The notes under the pieces were generated by a model. The model made no database searches, was not told the origin of the DNA, and saw nothing but the letters and a program-made list of their open reading frames with translations. 64,000 nt of DNA, taken from NCBI GenBank assembly GCA_947474455.1, contig CANJIL010000002.1, forward strand, positions 1-64,000, in the 5' to 3' direction. Of this stretch, positions 1 through 7,865 are shown one piece after another. A program made the position numbers and the translations under genes. How positions within the stretch are numbered: position 1 is the stretch's first letter; every line of letters starts with the position of its first letter. The stretch is from Hyphomonadaceae bacterium (GTDB lineage Bacteria; Pseudomonadota; Alphaproteobacteria; Caulobacterales; Hyphomonadaceae).

Positions 1-138
1 ATCCTGCTTGAACGTGAGAAGACGAAAAGGAAGACCATGAAACTACGGCGCTTGCACCACGCCAGAGCCGCTGCTTAACTCAAACCAGATGAGCCGAACC
101 TCCTGAACATCAGGCAGCAACAGGTCTCAAATTATCTG
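1..138. other. Left edge, no gene assigned
   Basis: An open frame enters from the left edge on the + strand and stops at 76-78. It gives only a short, Arg/Lys-rich tail of about 25 residues that I do not recognise. It could be the end of a preceding gene. A small hairpin (CCTGA, 3-nt loop, TCAGG) lies near 101-113. No Shine-Dalgarno sequence is visible before the ATG at 139. Confidence 0.3.
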
Positions 139-1476
139 ATGACGGACAATTCGGAGCTGGCGAAGGCGTCGGCGGCGCGGGCAACGGCTTATCAGCGTGT
201 CGGGATCGGCGCGGGCGATGTCGTGCTGATCGCGAGGGGGGTCTCGGTTGAGCTTTACGAGATCCTGCTTGCGGTTTTCAGGCTGGGCGCCGTGGCGATG
301 TTTCCGGAACCGGCGGCGGGGCTGAAGGGGCTAAGGCTGGCGACGCAAGCGGTTCGGCCGAAGGCTCTGGCGACTGCCGGCATTGGGCATGTGCTTCGGC
401 TTGTGTTTCCGGAGCTCCGGCGGTTGAAGGCGCTTCCGGAGCCTGACGACGGCGCAGCAGATCAGGAAATTCTTGCACATCTGCCGGGTGATGCGCCCGC
501 ACTGATCACCTTTACGTCGGGGTCGACCGGGCGGCCCAAAGGGATCGTCCGGACCGCGGATTTTCTGATGCTGCAGCACACGCTGCTGGAGAAGCTGCGG
601 GGGACGAAGCCGGGCGATGTCGATCTGATCTCGCTTCCGGTTTTCATATTGTCGAATCTCGCCGCTGGAGCGGCGAGCGTGATCCCGGCGGGAAAGCTCA
701 CCCGTCCGGCGAAGCTCAGTGGCGCGCGGTTGCGGGCGCAGATCGCTGCTCATCGGGTGAACCGTGTTGTTGCCCCGCCCGCGGTCTGTGCGCGCGTCGC
801 GGACGGGGCTCAGCAGATGGAACAGATCGAGGCTGTGTTCACCGGCGGCGGACCAGTGTTTCCCAACCTGCTTCACGCCATCGCCCGAGCGGCGCCGCGT
901 GCGGCCGTGCACGCCGTCTATGGCTCGACGGAGGCGGAGCCGATTGCGCATATCGAGATGAAAGAGATCACGGCTGCCGACTGGGAAGCGATGGCGCATG
1001 GCGAAGGATTGCTGGCGGGGACGCCGATAGCTGAGATCGCTGTCGAGATACGCGATCACGAGTTGTTCGTTGCCGGGCCACACGTGAACCGAGGCTATCT
1101 CGATCCGACGGATGATCGATCGACGAAGTGCATCAAGGGCGACAAGATGTGGCATCGCACGGGCGATGCGGCGAGGATGGATGAACAGGGTCGGGTGTGG
1201 CTGCTGGGACGTCGCGAGGCGTCGTCGGGCGGGTTGTTTCCGTTTGCGGTGGAGACTGCGGCGTTGAGCTGGCCAGGCGTGCGGCAGGCGGCGCTGTTGG
1301 CGGGCGAGCCTCGGGCGAAGCTGGCGGTGGCTGGCGATGGCCTGAGCTCGATCGCATTGCAGGCGCGTGCGGAAAAACTTGGGCCGATCGATGTCGTGCT
1401 GCTGCAGGAGGTGCCGATGGACAAGCGGCACAACTCGAAGGCGGACTATGCGCGATTGAAGATGCTGCTCGCATGA
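139..1476 (+). CDS. OleC-like AMP-dependent acyl ligase, N-terminus short
   Basis: ANL-superfamily enzyme of 445 residues that adenylates a carboxylic acid with ATP. The phosphate-binding motif FTSGSTGRPKG starts near residue 125, YGSTEAEPI near 261 and RTGD near 340; the Lys-containing C-terminal motif PMDKRHNSK is close to the end. The GGGPVFPNLL and YGSTEAEPI blocks and the C-terminal motif resemble the OleC/fatty-acid ligase group, which makes beta-lactones or acyl adenylates. No OleA, OleB or OleD gene is visible nearby, so the product is uncertain. The P-loop-like motif lies roughly 40 residues earlier than is usual for the family, and no ribosome-binding site precedes the ATG, so the gene may have lost its 5' end. 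Its stop overlaps the next start (ATGA). Confidence 0.8.
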   Translation: MTDNSELAKASAARATAYQRVGIGAGDVVLIARGVSVELYEILLAVFRLGAVAMFPEPAAGLKGLRLATQAVRPKALATAGIGHVLRLVFPELRRLKALPEPDDGAADQEILAHLPGDAPALITFTSGSTGRPKGIVRTADFLMLQHTLLEKLRGTKPGDVDLISLPVFILSNLAAGAASVIPAGKLTRPAKLSGARLRAQIAAHRVNRVVAPPAVCARVADGAQQMEQIEAVFTGGGPVFPNLLHAIARAAPRAAVHAVYGSTEAEPIAHIEMKEITAADWEAMAHGEGLLAGTPIAEIAVEIRDHELFVAGPHVNRGYLDPTDDRSTKCIKGDKMWHRTGDAARMDEQGRVWLLGRREASSGGLFPFAVETAALSWPGVRQAALLAGEPRAKLAVAGDGLSSIALQARAEKLGPIDVVLLQEVPMDKRHNSKADYARLKMLLA

Positions 1477-1913
1477 GGTTCATGCGCCAGATCAACCAAG
1501 CGTGGCGCACAGAGATGAATGCGGCGGACCGCTTTCGCATCTGGCTCGCTTGGGGGTTCGTTTTTGGCGCGGCGAGTCATGTCGGCTGGGTCGTAGCCCA
1601 TGGCGATCTTTGGTACTACGGGCCGGCGCCAAGCTGGGCGCCTTTGTTCTGGTACGGCACCTGTCTTGTGGATCTGGTTGTGTTCTGGATGTTTCTGGAG
1701 AAGCCGCGCGTTGGGCTCGTGCTGAGCGTTACCACGATGATCACGACGCTGATTGTCAACTGGACGCAGTTTCCGACCTTCGAGTTCGGGTTCAACTACG
1801 TGCTGCTTGGGTTGACGCTGTTCGGCGTCGTTGTTTTCGTGACAACGCCATGGCTGTGGGCGGCCTCGCGGTGGAGACTCAGCCCGAAGATTTTAGAACG
1901 TAGCGCCGGTTGA
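1473..1913 (+). CDS. Four-helix integral membrane protein, unknown function
   Basis: A protein of 146 residues with four hydrophobic segments at about residues 19-40, 53-74, 79-98 and 103-124, rich in Trp and aromatic residues. It ends in a short basic tail, so it should sit in the inner membrane. The ATG at 1473 overlaps the TGA of the upstream ligase by four bases, indicating translational coupling; ATG 1482 and 1515 are alternatives. I do not recognise the family. Its 3' end overlaps the convergent carbonic anhydrase gene by 35 bp. Confidence 0.72.
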   Translation: MRFMRQINQAWRTEMNAADRFRIWLAWGFVFGAASHVGWVVAHGDLWYYGPAPSWAPLFWYGTCLVDLVVFWMFLEKPRVGLVLSVTTMITTLIVNWTQFPTFEFGFNYVLLGLTLFGVVVFVTTPWLWAASRWRLSPKILERSAG

Positions 1914-2676
1914 GCGGCTGCACGGGTCGAGCGTTCCAGGGGAACAGCATCGAGAAGGCGGATATCTGGCCAGGCGAAGCGGTGAGCGGCGCCGCCATCA
2001 CCGTCCAGTGGACAGTTTCCGAACAGGGCGGCGTGGTGAGCGAACCTTCGTAGCGGAACGCGTCAGGCGTCTTGGGCAGAAATTTTGAGACGTCGATCTC
2101 GAACGCAACGGCGGCCTTGCCTTCCCTTCCGGGCGCAGTGGCCCAGATGGCGTCGAGATTCATGTTGGCGGCGCCTTCGGCGAACATCACGCCGACGACG
2201 GCGAGGTCGCCATCCTTTGCGGCATGGACGAGGTGCACTTCCAGCGGAAACTGTTTCCCGTCGATGGTGTGTTCCGAGGGATGGTGGAAGTGGAACTGCT
2301 TGAGCGCATATTCCTTGCCGTTCAGCGTGATCCCGCCGCTATTGTTAAGGTCGACCTGTATGGTGTGGCCGTTGTTGATGATCATGGCGCCGCGCGCGGG
2401 CGCCCAATGGGATTGGGGGACAGCCACCGACGCTGTCATCGCGCCGGCAAGGTCGACGGGGGATTGTTGGAGCCCGGTTGCGCAAGGCTTGTTTTCGGGC
2501 GCGAGTTCGCTCCAGTGCTCCGGCCCGCCCTCGCCGCCATACGACCAATGGGCGGGGTGAGCGGAGGTCTTTGCCGTATCGGCAGTTTCCGGCGGATCGA
2601 CAAACGCCGCCGTCAGCGCGGCCATAGCCAGCGCGCTGAGCATCAGGGATGCGCGGATTGAAACCGTCATAAGCAT
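1879..2676 (-). CDS. Periplasmic alpha-class carbonic anhydrase
   Basis: Converts CO2 and water to bicarbonate. The 265-residue precursor has a hydrophobic signal peptide (about residues 8-24), so it acts in the periplasm. Zinc ligands are recognisable as His129 and His131 in HFHHPSEH and His148 in EVHLVH. The substrate-pocket motif GSLTTPPCSE follows, and two Cys (PCATG and PPCSE) can form the family disulfide. All key residues are present and the length is normal. It is divergent from the helicase gene, with about 107 bp between starts, and its 3' end overlaps the convergent membrane-protein gene. A start two codons later (ATG of MTVSIR) is possible. Confidence 0.93.
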   Translation of the reverse strand: MLMTVSIRASLMLSALAMAALTAAFVDPPETADTAKTSAHPAHWSYGGEGGPEHWSELAPENKPCATGLQQSPVDLAGAMTASVAVPQSHWAPARGAMIINNGHTIQVDLNNSGGITLNGKEYALKQFHFHHPSEHTIDGKQFPLEVHLVHAAKDGDLAVVGVMFAEGAANMNLDAIWATAPGREGKAAVAFEIDVSKFLPKTPDAFRYEGSLTTPPCSETVHWTVMAAPLTASPGQISAFSMLFPWNARPVQPLNRRYVLKSSG

Positions 2677-2783
2677 GGAGTTTCCCCGGTTATGGCCAAC
2701 AAAAGGTTAAGGGCCGGGCAGCAGCGATTAATGTGTGGCTGGTCGGGCAGGACAGGAGGCGGTGGAACGCCTATCTTCGGGCG

Positions 2784-5252
2784 ATGGCTGACGATCAGAT
2801 AGAGCTGAGCCTGCTGCCGCCGCGCTTTGCGGACTGGTTTGCTTCGCGCGGCTGGAGTCTGCGGCCGCATCAGGCGGGCTTGATCGAGGCCGCAAGACGT
2901 GGCCGAGGCGGGCTGGTGATCGCGCCCACTGGCGGCGGCAAGACGCTGGCGGGGTTCCTGCCCAGCCTGATCGAGCTCGCCGATACGCCGCCGCGGGTCC
3001 ATCCGGCGTTGCATACGCTCTACATTTCTCCGTTGAAGGCGCTGGCGACCGACGTTGCGCGGAATCTCAAGTCGCCGGTCGAGGAGATGCAGCTTCCCAT
3101 AACGCTGGAGACGCGGACGGGCGACACGCCGCAATCGCGCCGGCAACGACAGAGGGCGAAGCCGCCCGATATCCTGCTGACAACGCCGGAGCAGTTGGCG
3201 TTGCTGGTCGCGTCGGAGCATGCGGGGCGGTTCTTCGCTGACCTGCGCGCGGTGATCGTGGACGAGGCCCATGCGATTGCACAGTCGAAGCGCGGAGACC
3301 TGCTCGCGCTTTGTCTCGCAACCTTGCGTAACTGGGCGCCGGCGGCGCGCCATGTCGGACTGTCGGCGACGGTTCGTGATCCCGATGCTCTGGCGCGGTG
3401 GCTGGGACCGGAAACCCCGATCATCCGGCATCAGGGTGGCGCGAGGGCCAATATCTCCGTGCTGGAAAGCGAAGCGCACATTCCATGGTCGGGGCATACC
3501 GGGCGTCATAATATTCGCGAGGTCTATCAGGCGATCAAAGCCGCGAAGATGTCGCTGGTGTTCGTCAACACGCGCAGCCAGGCGGAAATGACATTTCAGG
3601 AACTGTGGCGTGTAAACGAAGACTCTTTGCCGATCGCCCTGCACCATGGCTCGCTGGATGTGGAGCAGCGACGGAGGGTCGAGGCCGCGATGGCGGCGGG
3701 CAAGCTGAAGGCCGTGGTGTGTACGTCCACGCTCGATCTGGGGATCGACTGGGGCGATGTCGATCTGGTCGTGCAGATGGGCGCGCCCAAGGGATCGTCG
3801 CGGCTGATCCAGCGGATCGGGCGGTCGAACCACAGGATGGATGAGCCGAGCCGCGCCCTGCTCGCGCCTTCGAACCGGTTCGAAGTGCTGGAATGCCGGG
3901 CGGCGGTTGAAGCTGTTGCGGCGGGAGAGCTCGATGGTCCGGGGCTGCGGCGGGGCGGGCTCGATGTGTTGGCGCAGCACGTGATGGGACGCGCGTGCGG
4001 CGACGGGTTCGATGCGGTGAAACTGTATGACGAGATCACGGTCGCGGCGCCTTACAAGGATCTCGACTGGAAAACGTGGGAGCGCGTTGTCGATCTGGTG
4101 ACGACGGGCGGCTATGCGCTCAAGACATATGACCGCTTCCGGCGGATCGTGAAGTATACCGACGGGGTCTGGCGGGCGCGCAATGATGACGTACGGCGTC
4201 AGCACCGGATGAATATCGGCACGATTGTCGAGGATCCGATGATCTCGGTGCGGATGGTCAGCTTCTACAAGGGCTCGGAGAACAAGAAGCTGATGCGGCC
4301 GGGCCGGAAGCTCGGCGAGATGGAGGAATATTTCTTCGAGATGCTGACGCCTGGAGACACATTCCTGTTCGCCGGCGAAGTGCTGAAGTTCGAAGGCATA
4401 TCCGACACGGATGCGCTTGTGACGCGGACTTATGACCCTGATCCGGCGATCCCGAGCTATAATGGCGGCAAGTTTCCGCTGACGACGTTTCTCGCCGATC
4501 GCGTCCGTCGCATCCTGCATGATCGGGACAGCTGGCATTTGCTGCCCGATCAGGTGCGCGAGTGGATCGAAGCGCAAGAGCGGAAATCGATCATTCCCAA
4601 AGCTGATCAACTTCTGGCGGAGACGTTCCCGCGCGGGGACCGGCATTATCTCGTCTGCTATCCGTTCGAGGGGCGGCTGGCGCACCAGACGCTGGGCATG
4701 CTGCTGACGCGCCGGATGGAGCGGGCGGGCCTTAAGCCGTTGGGCTTTGTGGCGTCGGAATATGCTTTGTCGGTGTGGGCGCTGGAAGACTTGCGGGGTG
4801 AGGACCTGGATCAGCTGTTCCATGAGGACATGCTGGGCGACGATCTTGATGCGTGGCTTGAAGAAAGCGCACTGATGAAGCGCACCTTCCGCAATAATGC
4901 GCTGATCGCCGGGCTCATTGAGCGGCGCATGCCGACGGGTGAAAAGACCGGGCGGCAGATTACCTTCTCGACCGACCTTATCTACGACGTGCTGCGGTCG
5001 CATGAACCGGATCACATCCTGCTGCACGCGGCGCGGCAGGATGCGGGAGACGGGCTGCTCGATATCCGCCGGCTGGCCGACGCGCTGAAGCGGATCAAGG
5101 GCAAGATCGTGCACTCCAAGCTCAACCAGATTTCGCCCTTTGCGGTTCCGGTCATGCTGGAGATTGGCAAAGAGCCGGTGTTTTCCGGCGATGTGGCCGA
5201 GGCGATCCTGCGCGAGGCGGAGGACGATCTTGTGCGGGACGCCATGAGCTAG
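2784..5252 (+). CDS. Ligase-associated DEXH-box DNA helicase (Lhr-like)
   Basis: Superfamily 2 ATP-dependent helicase of 822 residues in the Lhr group, associated with the bacterial DNA-ligase repair operon. Walker A (APTGGGKT) is near residue 47, DEAH at about 160-163, the SAT motif appears as LSATVRDP, and motif VI as QRIGRSNHR. A long C-terminal part typical of Lhr-type enzymes follows. I chose ATG 2784 because the recognisable helicase N-terminus begins there; a GTG at 2733 would add 17 atypical residues. The metallophosphoesterase PdeM lies 88 bp downstream on the same strand, its usual partner. The ATP-dependent ligase and exonuclease often found with this pair are not in the window. 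Confidence 0.93.
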   Translation: MADDQIELSLLPPRFADWFASRGWSLRPHQAGLIEAARRGRGGLVIAPTGGGKTLAGFLPSLIELADTPPRVHPALHTLYISPLKALATDVARNLKSPVEEMQLPITLETRTGDTPQSRRQRQRAKPPDILLTTPEQLALLVASEHAGRFFADLRAVIVDEAHAIAQSKRGDLLALCLATLRNWAPAARHVGLSATVRDPDALARWLGPETPIIRHQGGARANISVLESEAHIPWSGHTGRHNIREVYQAIKAAKMSLVFVNTRSQAEMTFQELWRVNEDSLPIALHHGSLDVEQRRRVEAAMAAGKLKAVVCTSTLDLGIDWGDVDLVVQMGAPKGSSRLIQRIGRSNHRMDEPSRALLAPSNRFEVLECRAAVEAVAAGELDGPGLRRGGLDVLAQHVMGRACGDGFDAVKLYDEITVAAPYKDLDWKTWERVVDLVTTGGYALKTYDRFRRIVKYTDGVWRARNDDVRRQHRMNIGTIVEDPMISVRMVSFYKGSENKKLMRPGRKLGEMEEYFFEMLTPGDTFLFAGEVLKFEGISDTDALVTRTYDPDPAIPSYNGGKFPLTTFLADRVRRILHDRDSWHLLPDQVREWIEAQERKSIIPKADQLLAETFPRGDRHYLVCYPFEGRLAHQTLGMLLTRRMERAGLKPLGFVASEYALSVWALEDLRGEDLDQLFHEDMLGDDLDAWLEESALMKRTFRNNALIAGLIERRMPTGEKTGRQITFSTDLIYDVLRSHEPDHILLHAARQDAGDGLLDIRRLADALKRIKGKIVHSKLNQISPFAVPVMLEIGKEPVFSGDVAEAILREAEDDLVRDAMS

Positions 5253-5340
5253 CTGCCTGTGGGGCGCAGCGAAAAGTCCCTGTATTTGGGCTGATCTGGC
5301 GGCGTTGACGGCGCGGGCGGTTCTCGCCACGGTCGGCGCG

Positions 5341-6075
5341 ATGTCGGACGCCGTCCTTTTCTCGAGCCATGTCCGCCCGGACCTCGTTTTCGAGGTTGCC
5401 GGCGAAAGACTGTCTCTGCGGCCGTGCGGCGCCCTGTGGTGGGAGGCGGCGAGCGTTCTGGTCGTTTCGGACCTCCACCTTGAGAAGGCGTCTTCCTACG
5501 CGGCGCGCGGCCAGATGCTGCCGCCTTATGACACACGTGCGACCCTCGGCCGGATTGCGGCGCTGGTCGCAGCGCTGAGGCCAACGACGGTGGTTTCGTT
5601 GGGCGACAGTTTTCATGATCGCCGGGCTCGGCCGCGCATGGCGGAGGTTGATGTTGCGTTTGTTCGCGCGATGACTGCGGTCTGCGATTGGGTCTGGATC
5701 GAGGGCAACCACGATCCAAAGCCGCCGGAGGATCTGGGCGGGCGGACGATGCATGAATTGCACCTGGGGCAACTGGTGTTCCGGCATGAGCCTGCCTTTG
5801 GGCCGGCGGCCGGTGAGATCGCAGGGCACCTGCATCCCTGCGCGCGGGTAGTCGGGCGTAGCGGGCGAAGCGTTAGAGCGCGCTGCTTTGCGACGGACGG
5901 CGCGCGGCTTGTGATGCCGGCGTATGGCGCGCTGACGGGCGGACTGAATTTGCTCGACGATGCTTTCAGCGCTCTCTTTCCGGACGGCGTGTTCGCGGCC
6001 ATGCTAGGACGGGACGGAGTCTACCTGGCTGCGGGAGATCGTTTGGCCCCGGATGCGGCGAGGGCCGCATCCTAG
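5341..6075 (+). CDS. pdeM: Ligase-associated DNA damage response endonuclease PdeM
   Basis: Calcineurin-like metallophosphoesterase of 244 residues. The metal-binding motifs appear in order: SDLHLEK (DxH), GDSFHD, GNHD and GHLHP. Family knowledge places PdeM with an Lhr-type helicase and an ATP-dependent ligase in DNA repair, and here the helicase gene is immediately upstream. The start is the ATG at 5341; twelve upstream in-frame codons do not resemble the family. It is convergent with the TIGR02186 gene, with only 6 bp between the stops. Confidence 0.9.
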   Translation: MSDAVLFSSHVRPDLVFEVAGERLSLRPCGALWWEAASVLVVSDLHLEKASSYAARGQMLPPYDTRATLGRIAALVAALRPTTVVSLGDSFHDRRARPRMAEVDVAFVRAMTAVCDWVWIEGNHDPKPPEDLGGRTMHELHLGQLVFRHEPAFGPAAGEIAGHLHPCARVVGRSGRSVRARCFATDGARLVMPAYGALTGGLNLLDDAFSALFPDGVFAAMLGRDGVYLAAGDRLAPDAARAAS

Positions 6076-6081
6076 GCGGTT

Positions 6082-6834
6082 TCACTTCCGGCCGAACCAT
6101 GCGGCGACGGCCCCGACGCTCACGCCCAGCAAGACAGCCACGAAGCCGTAGATGAAGCCGTGCTGGCGCGAGAGATCAAAGAGCGTTGCGTCGAGGCCGC
6201 TGCGAACGAGCGTGAGGACTTGCTCGCTCTCGCCTACCGGCGCGCCGTTTCGGAATGCTACCGCGCGAATACGGTATTCGCCCGGCGGCGCGTTGATCGG
6301 TAGCGGGATCTTGGCGCGGCGAAGTCCGCCATCCAGGCGCTCGATTGTCGTGTCGCTGAAGGAGTAGAGGCCCTCCTCCATCTTCAGATCGACAAAGGCG
6401 GCGCGCCATGTGTCGAGCTCAGGCAGCATCAACTGGTCCGAGCGTGGAATTGCGGAGGCCTGGGCATTCAGGCCAGCGTCGATCATCACTTCGGGCGCGA
6501 CGCTGGCGGCGACCTGGGGTTCGGCGCCAATGGCGAAGACCAGCGGAGCGGCCAGGAATTCGATGGTCTGGTCGCCTGCAGCGGTGCGGTGGATCATCTT
6601 CTGTGGCGCCATCGGGCCGATTAGCGCGACGGCCATGCCGGATGTTTCGTTCTCGGGCTGGGGCGCGGTGGCGAACAGCACGATGCGCGTACCGGTGTAG
6701 TTGAGTTTCACCTCCACGATGTCTTCGGCAAGGCCTGCAGCCATGAATGGGCGATCTGGTCCCTCAATGCGCTGGGCGGAGGCGTGAGGTACGGCGAGCG
6801 CAGCGAGAGCAACGATCACAAGGCGGAGTTTCAT
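6082..6834 (-). CDS. TIGR02186 family membrane-anchored protein
   Basis: A 250-residue protein with a cleavable signal peptide (about residues 1-20, ending ASAQ), a largely beta-rich extracytoplasmic part and a single C-terminal transmembrane helix (FIYGFVAVLLGVSVGAVAAW) followed by a short basic tail. It matches the alphaproteobacterial TIGR02186 family, which is recurrently encoded beside TauE/SafE transporters. The start ATG overlaps the TauE stop by four bases (6831-6834), so the two are translationally coupled. A role in anion or organosulfur export is inferred from the pairing; no enzymatic motif is visible. Confidence 0.87.
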   Translation of the reverse strand: MKLRLVIVALAALAVPHASAQRIEGPDRPFMAAGLAEDIVEVKLNYTGTRIVLFATAPQPENETSGMAVALIGPMAPQKMIHRTAAGDQTIEFLAAPLVFAIGAEPQVAASVAPEVMIDAGLNAQASAIPRSDQLMLPELDTWRAAFVDLKMEEGLYSFSDTTIERLDGGLRRAKIPLPINAPPGEYRIRAVAFRNGAPVGESEQVLTLVRSGLDATLFDLSRQHGFIYGFVAVLLGVSVGAVAAWFGRK

Positions 6835-7739
6835 GTTGTCTCCTCCAGCCGGTATTCCGGCGTCGGAGCGACGTAGAGTTCGTAGACAAGACGGCCTGCG
6901 ATGCCGAGCACGAGAAGGGCCAGCATAAGACGAAGCTGCGCGGCCTTCAGCTTGCGGCCCGCCATGGCGCCGTAGCGCGCGCCGACGACGCCCCCGACCA
7001 TCAGCACGCCGGCGAGCACGAGATCGACCGTGCCGTTGAACGTGGCCTGCAGGAATGTGACGTAGGCGGTGAGGAAGATGATCTGGAACAGCGAAGTGCC
7101 GACCATAACGCGTGTTGGCACGCCGAGCAGGTACACCATGGCTGGGGCAAGAATGAAGCCGCCGCCAACGCCTAGCACGGCGGCGAGAACGCCAACAAAG
7201 AAGCCGATCCCTATCGGCGGAATGATCGAGATGTAGAGGCCCGAACGCGGGAAGCGGCGCTTCATCGGCAGCGTACGCATCCACACGCGCAGACGCGTGC
7301 GGCGGCCAGGATCGCCGCCCGCGCCGCCCAGCGCGCCCACGCTTTCCCACGCCATAAGTCCGCCAATGACGCCGAGGAAGACGATGTAAAGAACGGAGAT
7401 CGTAGCGTCGACGACTCCGAAATACTTCAGTAGGCTAAACACGCCCACGCCGACGGTGGAGCCCGCAAGACCTCCCATCAGCATCAGGGTTCCAAGGCGC
7501 GTATCGACCTGCCGCTCGCGCCAGTGGGCCGAGACGCCCGCGATCGATGTGGCAAGAACCTGATTGGCTTGCGTGGAGACGGCCACCGCAGCCGGCACGC
7601 CGTAGAAAATCAGAAGCGGGGTCAGCAGGAAGCCGCCCCCTACACCGAACAGTCCTGACAGGAAGCCGACCAGCATGCCAATCGCGATCAGGATCAGCGG
7701 ATCGACCGCGATCTGAGCGATGGGGAGGTGAATCAGCAT
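6831..7739 (-). CDS. TauE/SafE family anion exporter
   Basis: Polytopic inner-membrane transporter of 302 residues. The two half-repeats carry the glycine-rich signatures SGLFGVGGGFLLTPLL near residue 28 and AVLGVGGGFILAPAMV in the second half, as expected for TauE/SafE (DUF81) sulfite/sulfonate exporters. About eight membrane segments are visible. It is the first gene of a two-gene operon with the TIGR02186 protein, overlapping by ATGA. A TATAAT hexamer on the - strand at 7792-7797 lies about 53 bp upstream of the start. The substrate cannot be told from sequence alone. Confidence 0.9.
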   Translation of the reverse strand: MLIHLPIAQIAVDPLILIAIGMLVGFLSGLFGVGGGFLLTPLLIFYGVPAAVAVSTQANQVLATSIAGVSAHWRERQVDTRLGTLMLMGGLAGSTVGVGVFSLLKYFGVVDATISVLYIVFLGVIGGLMAWESVGALGGAGGDPGRRTRLRVWMRTLPMKRRFPRSGLYISIIPPIGIGFFVGVLAAVLGVGGGFILAPAMVYLLGVPTRVMVGTSLFQIIFLTAYVTFLQATFNGTVDLVLAGVLMVGGVVGARYGAMAGRKLKAAQLRLMLALLVLGIAGRLVYELYVAPTPEYRLEETT

Positions 7740-7791
7740 CGGGTAGTTCTACGCGCGGGAAACGCGCGCCGGAAGCGCCTCCGAAGCGGCC

Positions 7792-7797
7792 ATTATA
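7792..7797 (-). promoter_or_regulatory. -10 hexamer of the tauE promoter
   Basis: A perfect TATAAT reads on the - strand at this position, 53-58 bp upstream of the tauE ATG, in an otherwise AT-poor neighbourhood. No convincing -35 hexamer at 16-18 bp was found. Confidence 0.45.
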
Positions 7798-7865
7798 GGT
7801 AGAATGTCATTTTAACAGGGCCCGTACGCTAGAAGGGCTAGACCCGATCGTGCGGTGAGAGAGGC

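Noticed and set aside
1-138. An insertion-sequence end truncating the ligase gene
   Set aside because: I see no terminal inverted repeat, target duplication or recognisable transposase; the evidence is only a short unknown frame.
331-1431. A 366-residue frame antisense to the OleC-like ligase
   Set aside because: Arg-rich, low-information shadow of a gene with clear ANL motifs.
2667-5330. An 887-residue open frame antisense to the helicase
   Set aside because: It is a GC-rich shadow of a gene whose protein has all helicase motifs; its residues are Arg/His/Pro-rich with no domain.
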